NCBI GenBank assembly: GCA_036346255.1
Contig: CM070624.1
Coordinates: 21,112,626 to 21,176,625 of the forward strand
Direction of reading: 5' to 3'
DNA from: Ampelocalamus luodianensis
Taxonomy: Eukaryota; Streptophyta; Magnoliopsida; Poales; Poaceae
Length of the DNA: 64,000 bases
Shown here: one piece after another, positions 23,421 to 33,945 of the stretch
Numbering within the stretch: the first letter of the stretch is position 1
Layout: every line of letters starts with the position of its first letter
Notes under the pieces: model-generated
The model's input: only the letters and a program-made list of their open reading frames with translations
Told to the model about the DNA's origin: nothing
The model's database searches: none
Translations under genes and position numbers: made by a program

Positions 23421-23699
23421 TTGCGATTTTTTTTAAATAATCAATTTTTTTATTTTGAAATACAATAATATACCTGTCTTTTTTTATTTTACAAAAATAA
23501 TCCTCCATCGCTCCACCGTTGGGCGACTTGGGTCCAAGTCGCCCAACGGTTGGGCTACACGTGTAGTAGTCGTCTAGTGGTTGAGCGACTAGTACATCCA
23601 AATCGCTCAACCCTTGGGCGATTTGGCAGCAAGTACAACCACCATGTCACTTGACTATTGGGCTGCTACTAGACAAATAAAAAGGCATGGTCTCTTTTG

Positions 23700-23945
23700 C
23701 CATTTCTCTCGGGAGAGAACGAGAGGAGCTCGAGAGAGGAGAAAAGAAGAGGGGGAGAAGGGGGAGAAGGAGAGGAGAACAGAGAACGACGGGGGAGAAG
23801 TAGAGGAGCCCGGGAGAGGGAGAGGAGGAGAGGAGAGGAGCTCCGGAGAGGGAGAGGAGAGGAGAGGAGTTCGGGAGAGGGAGAGGAGGAGAGGAGAGGG
23901 GCTCGGAAGAGGGAGAAGAGGAGAGGGAAGCTTGCGATAAGGAGA
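23700..23945 (+). repeat. Purine-only GA-rich tract in the MULE 5' region
   Basis: About 245 bases are almost entirely G and A, with GAGAGGGAGAGGAGGAGAGG-like units. All three frames are open here, which explains several Glu/Arg-rich frames; they are not real genes. Confidence 0.8.
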
Positions 23946-24273
23946 GAAGGTCTTCGCGTTAAGGTAATAGTCTCATCCATTCTTATTCTTATCCGAATGT
24001 ATTTATTTGTTAAGCAAGTATTTCGTGAATGTATAATGACAAATGGCTAGTTGAAATGTTCGAAATATTTGTAATGAGAAATCAGTCATGTCGGAGCCCA
24101 CAAGATTAAAAGTGCATTACGGTGCTGGTACGATTCGTGAAAGTCCATACGGTGTTGACCTGAGTGGTTTTCGGTAAGTTAGTATGGTACACCCGGATGC
24201 GGAGAATGCTTGAATCGGAGATGTCCTGCATTGGCTCACGCGCAGCTTCTCCTTGGACTCCGAGGTGTGCGGT

Positions 24274-25405
24274 TAGGGATGGCAATGGGCCCCATTCCTC
24301 ATTCCCCGATGGGGAATTCACCTATTAGGGGATGGATTTGGGACTACTTTTTTCCCCATGGGGATATTAATATGCAAAAATTATTCCCTATCGGGTTTGG
24401 CGGGGCCAGGGCTATTCCCCTGCCCCCATCCCCGTTACCCCGATGGGCCCCCGAAAACACACTGCACAACCCAACCCAGCCCGTAACCGAGTGTATCCTT
24501 GCTGTTGTCCTGCATAACCCTAGCAAGCAGCCGTCGTCGATCCCATTTCCCCTTCTTCGTTCCCAATCCCATCCCAGTCCCAGGCTCCCAGCCGCCCCCA
24601 ACTCCCCAAGGACCCCGCCGACGCCTCCTCCTCCTCCCGCACTCCCGCGCCTCCTCCCCAACAGCCCGACGCCGACGCCTCCTCCTCCAACGCCGATCTG
24701 CTTTGACGCCGACGCCTCCTCCTCCTCCCGCACACCCGCACCTCCTCCCCAACAGCCCGACACCGACACCTCCTCCTCCGACGCCGATCTGCTTCGACGC
24801 CGACGCCGACGCCTCCTCCTCCCGCACTCTTGCGCCTCCTCCCCAACAGCCCGACACCAACGCCTCCTCCGACGTCGATATGTTCCGACGCCGACGCCTC
24901 CTCCGCGCTGACGCCGATCTCCTACGCGCCGATGTCGATGCACACGCGGTCTTCCTCCCCAACAGCCCGACACCGATCTCTGGTATATGAGGTTCTGGTA
25001 CTTGTGTATTAATATGACTATATGAGCTTTGTTAGATTCATATCCAGATTTGTGTATATGTCTATGAGCTTGTGATGTCTATTTGCTCATATGAAGTTAT
25101 CAACTGAGTGTTTGAGTGTGTATGAGACTATCAAACTATTAGTGTGTGTCTCATTGTCTTTGTTTGGGAGGCTTGAGAAATTTATGTGCATGAGTGTATC
25201 CAACTATCCATGAATGATGAATTCATGATTTAGTATTTCAGTTGTATGAATTTCGGGTCTGGGTCCCCACAGGGCCCCGATAACCCGACGAGGATGGGGA
25301 ACGGGGAAAATAGTACCCAACGACGGGGATGGGGATTTTTTCTTGTTATGGGGACGGGGATGGTCTACCATTCTCCGACGGGGAATGACCTCGTTGCCAT
25401 CCCTA
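24274..25405. mobile_element. TIR element (hAT-like) inserted in the MULE transposase
   Basis: The ends are TAGGGATGGCAATGGG and its inverted copy, the right end being TTGCCATCCCTA. Both ends carry GGGGAT-type subterminal repeats. The flanks share TGCGGT within the expected 8-bp duplication, and removing the element restores the MULE reading frame. No transposase is seen. The centre (24560-24990) is a C-rich minisatellite. Confidence 0.75.
24560..24990. repeat. C-rich minisatellite, about 110-base units
   Basis: Three to four copies of a unit with CTCCTCCCCAACAGCCCGAC and GCCGATCTGCTT. The composition keeps five or more frames open for 100-230 codons on both strands; none should be read as a gene. 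Confidence 0.75.
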
Positions 25406-27454
25406 ATGCGGTGTTGTCCTACATGGGCTTTGGAGTCGGTCTACCACGCACATTCGGTGGGAGTTGTGCAGATTGATGCGCCCGGTTGCATGGAAGGGCT
25501 TTGTGGAAGACTGCAGACGTCGTGGATACGAGTGCGTACTACTCATGCAACCATATCCGAAGGGAGTCGAAGGAGGGCCCACCGACGGCTATCTTCCAGT
25601 TGGTGAGAGCAGCTCGGGCGCGCAACGCGTGCTACATGAGTACGCGGTGGCCGATGTTGCGGATGTAGAAGAGGAAGATCGCACACCGCATGCTCAGCCC
25701 ACTACACAGGCGGACGCAGGGGAGCATGTCGATAGCATAGTGCGTCAAATGGAGATCGATGACTTGATGGCCTGGGCGGAGGAGGAAGCTTTAGAAGAGG
25801 ATGGCGATGACTCTTCTGAGGAGGACGAAGGTCCCATCCCGTAGGAATGGAATATGATGGACGTTGAGTGTCTTATTGTGCACGACGAGCACGAATCACC
25901 GTGGGAGTACCATGGTACGGAGGTTCGGCTTTATGTAATGTTTGCTGACAAGGGATTACTGCAGGATACCATTAAGCTGTGGGCCTTGTCCACACAGTGG
26001 ACGTTTCAGGTCCTCAAATCCAGCCAGGAGCAATACACTGTGGTATGTGAACAGGTTGGTTGTCTTTGGCGTGTGCACGCAAGTAGACCCAAGTATGAGA
26101 CTCACTGGATTGTCTCCAAGGTGGAGGCGCACTCCTGCGTGCTGAGTAGTGTTTTGCCAAAGCATCGTAACCTAACGTCCACCTTCATAGCCAATGTGAT
26201 GTACGAAGGGATAGTGAAGAAGACGGACCTAGAGGCCAAGCACATCATGGTGGCTATCGAGTGGAAATTCATATACAAGATCAGCTACACGAAGGCATGG
26301 CGTATGAAGCAGAAGGCTTTGGAAAGAAGGTTCGGTTCTTTCGAGGCGGCTTACGACAACCTTTCTCGTATGCTCCAGGTACTGTAGGACAGGAACCCGA
26401 CACATACATTGCTGTCAAGGACAAGCCATCCAACCGCTAGGTTTCACGATATTGCAGAGGGCCTTCTTAGCCTTCGGTCTCTGCAACGATGCATTCCTGG
26501 GGTGGTGCAACCAGAACGCCTCACACCACTGCGGGAGCTTGACCCTCCCTATTTGACGCGAAGGACCTCGAGGGACATCAAGTACTTCTCCTATTAGATT
26601 GAGGCCGAGCCATTAGCGAAGTGGTCCCTGTTGCACGACATGGACGGTACAAGGTACGACATAATGACCACTAACCTTGCCGAGATGTACAACTATGTTA
26701 TTAGGGGCCTCCATCCTCAGCCCCTCGTTGCCATCGTGGAAGGTGTTCTACACTGTACTGCTCAAAGATTACAGCATACATGCAGGCCAAGACCAAGAAG
26801 GGTCAGTCGCACACGGTCTTCGTGATGGGCGATACAGAGCATCATTTTGATGTGCTCCTTTGGGATAGAACCGGATTTGGAACGGCTTGCTCTCTTGTTA
26901 CACACGATGTGTGCCTTGGAGATCATATGAATGAACCTAGCTGCACATGCAACAAGCCAAAGCTCCTTCACAAGCCATGCTCTCATGTCCTCGCCGCGTG
27001 TGGGACCATCAACATGAACCCATCGAATTTCATGTTGGAGTACTTCATGAAGGAGAGGGTGCAGCAGGCGTGGCGCGGCAAGCTAAGAGGCTTCAAGGTT
27101 GTGGGCAACTTCGCCACGTTGGATATGGCCCAAAGGATTTGGATTCCAGATCTTGACCTGTTGAAGGGCGGGAAGGGCCATCGGCAGAGTCGTCGCATTA
27201 GGAACGATATGGACGAAAGGGAAGCTGGAGCGGCGGGTAGACATTCCGACCGCTGCGGCCGTGAAGGCCACACTGCGAGAAGATGCAAGGCGCCTGCCGA
27301 CAGTTAGTGCACTAAGATTATAAATGCTAGTATGTTGTAACCTGTACTTCAGTTAGTGCTTGTTGTATGAAGTGTAGAACTAATTGTATCGTAATTGTAA
27401 ACTTTAACTTTATTATCAGTGTCAATCTGTCGTTGTTACCTGTCGTTACCTATA

Positions 27455-27554
27455 TCTGCAAAATAGGATGTGACCGCTCTCTGCAAAGCATAACATGACT
27501 TCTCTCTGCACAGCAGAACGTGACCACTATCTGCAAAGCACGACATGATTTCTC
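27455..27554. repeat. Exact 25-base minisatellite, four copies
   Basis: Four consecutive 25-base units, each starting TCTGCA (AAA/AAG/CAG/AAG variants) and containing a TGAC/TGAT word. There are no length changes between copies. It lies between the MULE and the Helitron-like copy. Confidence 0.8.
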
Positions 27555-29206
27555 TCTTCAAATGGTTTTGGAATAAAAATAAAATAAAATTAGCATTTTG
27601 ATCTCGATACGAATTTTGAAGTAAAATATATAAATAACTGTAATTCGACATAAAAATTAACAATTGGATTATTTTACGAATTCCAATAAAAAGTAATTGA
27701 AATTAGGGACAACAAATAAAATAAAATTTGCAATTGAATTTTCATACAAATTCCGAAGTAAAATATCTTAATAACTACAATTTTGAATAAATTAAATATA
27801 AGTTATAATGAAGATATCGTGAATGACTGAATGGTGTCGGAGGAGATTACGAAAGAGTGCAATAGCGTTGATATGTCCTACAAGAAGACATTGATCTATA
27901 AGGAAGCGAACAACCGAGGCGCGACGATGAAGATGAGAATAATTTCATGCTGCTCACCTTAGCTGTTAGACAAAGACAATGTCGTGTTGCTCGGTGGAGC
28001 CGTTGAAGAGAAAGACCGAAGTAAAGGGAGCCAAGTGCTGTGACGACGAATGGTGAACATCAGTGTTATTGAAGAAGTCAATGGCCAAAGAAACTCGATA
28101 GTAGGGAAGACATAGAAGAGAGGAGATGAAACTTTGGGTTAAAGACAAGCTATCGACGATATGTAATCATCGGGTAATTAGAAGCATGCCATCGTTGGTG
28201 AGTGACATAACGTCACCGACGATAACGAGAAGATTCACCCTATCGTTAGACAACGACTAAGACAAACATACTGACATCATTGAAGATGTGAGGTTGTCGC
28301 AATTAGTGAGGAAGCCATATTATTGAGTTGGACAACGTCGAGGAAGAGGAGCGACCGACACAGGAGAAGAAGACATTGTGCATGTATATATACATGCATA
28401 CATCCTACGAATAAAAGCACGGACGTACAGAAACAAAAGAGCAAAGAGCTTGAAGTAGAAATAGTGCAACGGTAATAAATAGGCTTAGGGCCATTGAAGA
28501 GAGCGCAACGGATGTCTCGACAGGGATTGACGATATTTGCACGCATATACGTGTAGATATCACAACGGTCATCATTAAACGATAATTGAAGAGAAGTGGA
28601 AGATAACTATGTGGTAGAATATTACATTGGAAATGGTGGCGGCTGAGAGATATCGATCTAGAATTGGGCTTGCTCTTGGATGTTGAAGCAGAAAAATTGT
28701 AGTGGGGAGAAAGAGATATAAGACACCCAGTTCGGTGATGCACCCGACGTAAGAAAAGATAAGGTCAAGGTAGGTCACTTATGGTGCATCGGTGTATACG
28801 TGGACAAGGTACTATAATACCATATAAACTAATAAGATAATTTTGTTGCACGTATAATCAATGTATTGCTTGAGATTAACATAGGTACATGTGCATGCAA
28901 ATATTTTTAAAAGAGTTAGGACATGCAGCTACATAATACATACATAATAGAGAGTGGTTAACTTATTATACTTATGATTTTCTTCTATCAAAGTTTATAC
29001 TTCAATTATGTTACCCAAGTTGTATTTTTCTACAAGCTTCTATTGTTATTTTCTAATATTTATGATATCTTAAAAATCTAAATAGTTTCTATTGTCATTT
29101 TCTAATGTTTATATAAATATATTCTAAAGCATCTAAGTTATATCATTTGTCAGTACAAACTTTAAAATAAATCTAACCGCACAAATACGTGAGCCATTCC
29201 TGCTAG
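27555..29206 (+). mobile_element. Helitron-like element, 5'-truncated copy
   Basis: A diverged relative of 21188-22982 ending TTCCTGCTAG followed by T, with a short preceding hairpin, GCAC...GTG. It shares the GGTGTCGGAGGAGATTAC block, the CATGCATACATCC region and the TGGTGCATCGGTGTA region with the other copy. The 5' start seen at 21188 is absent. Confidence 0.5.
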
Positions 29207-29244
29207 TTGCTAATAAATTGCAAACAAAGATGGAAAGAGAATGG

Positions 29245-29415
29245 CTAGTACCGATCCTCATAGCACATCGGACATAGCATGTCCACACAATCAGGTAACA
29301 CAGCACCCCTCAAGATGAGTGAAAATCCCACGCCTCTTAACTCCAAGAACTTCACATTGCTGCTCTTGAATTCCTTCACACACACAACCTCCTCTAACGG
29401 GGTAATCCTGCTCAT
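29245..29415 (-). CDS. Possible coding exon, unrecognised
   Basis: A 56-codon - strand frame with protein-like composition (EEVVCVKEFKSSNVKFLELR). It ends at TAG (complement of 29245-29247), and an AG acceptor-like context lies at its start. It could be the last exon of a host gene or a decayed fragment. No family is recognised. Confidence 0.18.
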   Translation of the reverse strand: MSRITPLEEVVCVKEFKSSNVKFLELRGVGFSLILRGAVLPDCVDMLCPMCYEDRY

Positions 29416-29717
29416 AAATGAAAATCAAATCCCATCAATATTAACAAACACGCAAAGTTGCCCATGGTTGTCTTGCATTACCATAGTCGTCTTCAGACAT
29501 CTGCATCCTCAGAAAAATATATTTGAGTAATAGCCAGACATAAAGATTCAATCAATGCACCCAAACATCACACGTGAATTTACATTAGGAACAACAAATA
29601 GCAAGACCTTATAAATCATAACCTGAGAAGGCCGAGCGCCAGAGAAAGCTTACAATCCTTCCACCCAAATTCCACGTAACAGCCAAGACCGATGCACATA
29701 TGCATATGGTGGACTGC

Positions 29718-29949
29718 CATATCAAAGAGATTATATTTAACTAAGTATTAGTGACTTGATTAAGCCCTTCTTTTTTTAAAAGAGAGAGAGAGAGAGCTCT
29801 ATAAAAGCACGTTGTATTTACCTATAGCCCATATCAAAGAAATTATATTTAACTAAGTATTAGTGACTTGATTAAGCCCTTCTTTTTTTTTAAAAAAAAA
29901 GAAGAAGATAAAGCTCTATAAAAGCACATTGTATTTACCTATAGCCCAT
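29718..29949. repeat. Two-copy 112-base tandem duplication
   Basis: CATATCAAAGAGATTATATT and the following 90 bases, ending CCTATAGCC, recur from 29830 with few changes. The main difference is a GA run in copy one replaced by a T/A run in copy two. Confidence 0.85.
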
Positions 29950-30329
29950 TGATTTGAAATAGAAGCACGGTCAAATCCATTTGCCTATATTGGACCGCCT
30001 TGATCTGCATTCTTCGTAGGCAACTTTCCTAAGGAAACACACAGCTAATTAAGTCACGCATATGACAAAACATGCATTAATCCAGTCTTGCAAATGACAC
30101 AATTTTGACTGGTTTTGACATCTGTAATTTTCCATGGAATAAAGAAAGGTGAAAGATCTGAAAATGCTATATCTATTGTGAGGAAGAAAGCAAAATGTAC
30201 ATGCTCTGTTCTTCTTGGCATTGCACACATCTCGAGAAAACCTAACCTAAACTTGTTGATCACCCCAGGGTGTTCCACAAAAAGCTACATGTGTGCCTAC
30301 ATGGAGATATTATGGTCAAAAGAAATGGC

Positions 30330-30470
30330 GCAGCTTTGTTAGCTTTCATGTGGTGGAATCTGACACCATATAATACTGCAGGAATTACGATTGAAAAGGC
30401 AAAATACTGCAGAATTATGGTTGAAAAGGCAAAAAACACTGCAGCTCTGATAGCTTTGATGTGGTGGGAT
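30330..30470. repeat. Nested short direct repeats
   Basis: GCAGCTTTGTTAGCTTTCAT (30330) recurs changed about 110 bases on. Between them ACTGCAGGAATTACGATTGA recurs at about a 30-base offset, each time followed by AAAGGCAAAA. Confidence 0.6.
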
Positions 30471-31453
30471 TAAACTTAACCTCCGAGAAATGAGAAAGGT
30501 AGAGCTCAACTTGGTATCTTCCAGCAATTGACAGTGTTAATCCAACCTGAAAAATTGTTTAGTTCCCTGACACCCCAAAAAAAAAAAACTGAAATCACTT
30601 TAATTCAGCGCAATCAATGTCATGTTATGTAGCAATATCTAATGATATTAGGGAATGTTTGACTAATGTAGCACTGTAACATATAGAATATCCACCTATT
30701 GGTTTATCTTTAAGTGTAATCTCTCAACAGCATGATCACTCTTTTTGTCACAGAACAGATGACAAAGGTATAGGGAATTAGACCCAAGACAATATGCTAG
30801 AGTGCAGAAGTAGTTTTAGTTCACACAAAATCAAAATTTAATAATGAACTTTCCATATCTTTTTCTTTGGTATAGAGGGAGAGTGAGAATGCAAGCCAAA
30901 TTATAAGATTCCTCTGCTTTTCCTTTTTCCTGCAAAGAGATAAAAGCCAATTTAACAAAACGTGGCCACTGGTTCTGTAGCATTATACGATTCATTACTA
31001 CCTAACATGAATGAATAAGATCATGTACACAAATTACCGAAGCATCTTCACACAATATAATTTTCAGTTCATTCAAACTAAAAAATAATTTGGCCATCAG
31101 CAAAAACAATTATCATGAGTTCATAACCTCTTAAAGAGAATCACAATGAACTCTACCTTGGAGCTAATGAATGTATATTTCGGAACCAATAACTAACAAT
31201 TGCAAAACATTAGTCATGTACATGATTCTACTAATCTAATTTGGCCCAATTCTTTTACTTATCTAACCAAAAGCAATTTTGGAACTACAGTGCAAACATA
31301 GCAAGTTGGGCACCCTAGAAATCGAACTCATGTAATTGGGAAGCTAGAACCCTAATTCAACAAACTGAAATTAAAATTGGAGGCCAATAACTGAGTTGGG
31401 AACTTGGGATGAAATGAAATACGTGTTGGATCTTGGAACAAACCCTACCAAAT

Positions 31454-31768
31454 TCAAGAACCAAACAACTGACATGCACAATAGCATCTGATCGATGGAG
31501 CTTGAAAGCAAACCTCGCAGCAGCCTGTCGCTCCCGTCGGTTGCAGCACCATCCTCCGTAGCCGGCGTGGGCGGAAAAGAAACGACGACGCAGTCCGCTC
31601 TGGGCATCGACGAGCGGAAGCAAAGTGCAAGGAGGATGGACGTACCCCTGCCGGCGACGGCGGTAATGGCGCCACGGAAAAGTTAAGAGAAGGAGATGGG
31701 AAAGGTAAGAGGGGTGGCGGCGTCGCTGCGGATGACACGGTGCGGAAGAAGCTCGACGCCAACGCCAA
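31454..31768 (-). CDS. Unrecognised - strand frame with transit-peptide-like start
   Basis: A 104-codon frame starts MALASSFFRTVSSAATPPPL. It is rich in Ser, Pro and Arg and poor in acidic residues, as in plastid transit peptides. After about 90 residues it runs out of protein-like sequence; a possible donor, GAG|GTTTGC, lies near 31513. If it is a gene, this would be exon 1 with the rest lying towards 29245, but no conserved domain supports that. It may equally belong to a decayed transposon-linked sequence related to 63440-63680. Confidence 0.22.
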   Translation of the reverse strand: MALASSFFRTVSSAATPPPLLPFPSPSLNFSVAPLPPSPAGVRPSSLHFASARRCPERTASSFLFRPRRLRRMVLQPTGATGCCEVCFQAPSIRCYCACQLFGS

Positions 31769-31780
31769 CGTCGCTGGGGA

Positions 31781-32029
31781 TTAAAGGAAGAAGACCAGGG
31801 CGCGGAGCTCGCCCGCGTACTTTTCCCCGCCAGCGCCGACATCACCGAATGCCGCAACCCCAACCGCCGCAACCCCGACCGCCGCCATCCCCATCCCCTC
31901 CATCACGACTGCCGAAGCCCCTACCGAGGGGACGGATGGCTCGTCGGCGGAGCAACCGACGCTGGCGGCAAAGTGGAGCTGGTGAGGGCGAGGGAGGAAG
32001 TGGAGAAGGCTGATGCGAGAGCGGTTCAT
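31781..32029 (-). CDS. Unrecognised Gly/Ala/Val-rich frame, related to one near 63.5 kb
   Basis: An 82-codon frame with AAVGVAAFGDVGAGGEKYAG. A similar segment (GMAAGGT, GGAGGEKC) is encoded on the - strand at 63540-63650, and the DNA matches in both places (ACTTTTCCCC.CC.GCGCC). Function unknown; a shared repeat family is the simplest reading. Confidence 0.22.
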   Translation of the reverse strand: MNRSRISLLHFLPRPHQLHFAASVGCSADEPSVPSVGASAVVMEGMGMAAVGVAAVGVAAFGDVGAGGEKYAGELRALVFFL

Positions 32030-32049
32030 CGGCGACGCCAGCGATGACG

Positions 32050-32209
32050 GGGGCTCGACGTGACCTTACGTTTTGGTTGAATTTTTGGCTGTCGGATTTG
32101 CGGAAATAGCACGCGGTCACGCCGCTCGGTGGGGCTCGACGTAACCTTACGTTTTGGTTGAATATTTGGCTGTCGGATTTGCGGAAATAGCACATGGTAA
32201 TTGAAAAAA
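32050..32209. repeat. Two-copy 81-base tandem duplication
   Basis: GGGGCTCGACGTGACCTTAC and the following bases through GCGGAAATAGCAC recur from 32131 with few changes. Confidence 0.8.
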
Positions 32210-32219
32210 TAGCACTCAG

Positions 32220-32491
32220 TGTTGAGGAACCGTCGCTGGCGAGTTCAGTCCGAGCGATTACCTCGTAGATAAGCGTAGAATCGTAAGAACAATGCATGAA
32301 CAATAAGAACAGAATAAGAGATTGAACACAGAGATATAGGCGGACGTCTTGCTTCTCTTTATTCTTTCATCCATCGATCAATCCTTTACAATGAATAGCA
32401 CCTCCTATTTATAGGCTACGACCCTGTTAGGGTTTGAGATGAGGAGTCCACCTTGGGCCAGGTCTGCCGGCCTGGGCCCGGTTTCTTAACA
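32220..32491 (-). mobile_element. Solo Copia-type LTR, 272 bp, with 5-bp target duplication
   Basis: On the - strand the block starts TGTTAAGAAACCGGGCCC and ends GGTTCCTCAACA, so it has canonical TG...CA ends. CTCAG flanks it exactly on both sides (32215-32219 and 32492-32496). On the - strand a CCTATAAATAGG box (complement of 32407-32418) marks the promoter, followed by the R region. The size suits a small Copia LTR. No internal sequence remains. Confidence 0.88.
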
Positions 32492-32903
32492 CTCAGCATC
32501 ACACGGCTACTGCACGAAACTAATTTAGGGGCGACACGTCGGAGGTATTGCATGGCCACCGTGCGGAGCCGCCAAGTCCGCATGCCCCTCGTGCTGATCT
32601 TCCACGCATGCCCCGTGCGGTCCTCCACATTCCATGTAATTAGCATTTTAATTAGCCTTCCTAATTAGTGATTTCTCTCTCCTCTTGAATAGCGATGTTG
32701 TAGGGATTTTTAAATATAGCAAATGAGCTCAAAAAAATTATAAAATATTTTGCGGAGCCTTCTGACATAGTATACTTGTTCGTGTAATTTTTTTTTCATA
32801 ATTTTATTCGTTTAGAATTTTTAGCCAAATCATGAATTTCCATTTTATGTGCTTTTTTTTTTTCCGGTTACCAGAAAGGGACCTTCTCCCTATTATCTTT
32901 CTG

Positions 32904-32998
32904 GTTTACAAAGGTGCTACTTCTTGGGTTTGACGGTTCATGGCATGTGTTTACAAAGGTGCTACTTCTAGGGTTTGACGGTTCATGGCATGTGTTTT
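32904..32998. repeat. Two-copy 45-base tandem duplication
   Basis: GTTTACAAAGGTGCTACTTC and the next 25 bases recur at 32949 with one difference (CTTGGG against CTAGGG). Confidence 0.85.
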
Positions 32999-33185
32999 CA
33001 TCATATCATGCAGGTGTGGTATGCTGCATGAAGGATAGGCCCAAGGGTTAAGTTCTTGGATTATGCTCTACAGGGCAATGACAATGCCATCGCGACACAA
33101 TATACTTCCTCGTGTAATTTTTTTATATAATTTTATTCGTTTTGAATTTTTCTCTCAATTTTATTTAAATATAATGCATCTAGGA

Positions 33186-33945
33186 ATTTCTAAATATAGA
33201 AAATGAGTTCCAAAAATTATGAAATTTGTTTTGAAGGCTCCTTACACGGTGGACTTGATTGTGTAATATTTCTAAAATTTTATATGTGTTCTGAAATTGT
33301 CTCAAAAATTTAGGGTTTAGATCTCGAAAATTAGGATTTTAAGTTTCAGAAATTAGGATTTTAGGCCTGTAACGCATGAAATGACGTCAATTCCCACATT
33401 CAACTGATAAATTAACAACGAGTGTCCTACTTGGTCGGGGTACATGAGATAATACCCCCTCCTCCTTCATCCCGATTGCAATAAACCCACGTGTGTATTA
33501 TGTAATACTTGTAACGCATAAAATGTCATCAATTTTATGTATGAAAAGTTACATTGCAACTCCATTGAAAATGTCGACACCCCTTGTTCTCTGTTTTCAT
33601 GTGTCAGTTAGTTATTATCACATGTCGGGATGTAAGAGAAGGAGGTATTATCACATGTCGGGATGAAGGAGAGGCGGTATTATCACATGTATCCTGATTA
33701 AATAGGACACTCTTTGTTAATTTATCAGTTGAATGCGGGAATTGACGTCATTTCATGCGTTATAGGCCTAAAATCCTAATTTTTGAAACCTAAAATCCAA
33801 ATTTTTTAGACCTAAATCCTAAATTTTTGAGACAATTTTAGAACACATAAAATTTTAGAAATATTACACAATCAAGTCCACTGTGTAAGGAGCCTTCAAA
33901 ACAAATTTCATAATTTTTGAGTTCATTTTCTATATTTAGTAATTT
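33186..33945. mobile_element. Foldback element with about 290-base inverted arms
   Basis: The left arm (33186-33479) and right arm (about 33655-33945) are reverse complements with few mismatches. For example AATGACGTCAATTCCCACAT pairs with ATGCGGGAATTGACGTCATT. The loop holds a two-copy CATGTCGGGATG word. Words from the outer arm recur as direct repeats near 32700-32860 and 33100-33180, so the family occurs more than once here. No coding frame. No clean target duplication was found. Confidence 0.8.

Larger units (their letters stand above)
24088..27307 (+). pseudogene. MULE transposase, broken
   Basis: Read from ATG 24088, skipping the inserted element at 24274-25405, one frame joins exactly across the insertion (GGT codon to GTT codon). 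Parts: an N-terminal segment with DVLHWLTRSFSLDSEVCG then VVLHGLWSRSTTHIRWELCR; an acidic linker; a MuDR-type N-terminal domain at 25920-26387 (LYVMFADKGLLQDTIKLW, then GCLWRVHASRPKYETHW); a remnant with DGTRYDIMTTNLAEMYN at 26640-26700; a SWIM zinc finger at 26941-27000 (CTCNKPKLLHKPCSHVLAAC); and a C-terminal zinc knuckle near 27250 whose first Cys is Ser. In-frame stops occur near 24175, 24211, 25843, 26385 and 26596. Most of the DDE catalytic MULE domain, expected between 26387 and 26600, is missing. A transposase this damaged cannot act. Confidence 0.85.
23421..27400 (+). mobile_element. Mutator-like element (MULE), decayed, with nested insertion
   Basis: The left end (about 23421-23660) is GATTTTTTTTAAATAATCAA followed by several GGGCGACTTGGG/GTCGCCCAACGG inverted words, in the style of long MULE terminal repeats. 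A transposase frame starts at 24088. No matching right terminal repeat is recognisable; a 25-base minisatellite and a Helitron-like copy follow, so the right end near 27400 is a guess. Confidence 0.6.
29416..31330. other. AT-rich sequence, two short duplications, no clear gene
   Basis: Apart from the direct repeats annotated separately I see no gene or RNA. A GA dinucleotide run occurs near 29779-29795. The stretch could contain introns of the unrecognised - strand exons to either side, but no exon in it is convincing. Confidence 0.35.

Noticed and set aside
23614..24050. Glu/Arg/Gly-rich frames of 100-117 codons
   Set aside because: Produced by the GA-only tract, which lacks stop codons in all + frames.
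24344..24973. Several 100-230 codon frames on both strands
   Set aside because: All derive from the C-rich minisatellite inside a transposon; no frame is favoured.
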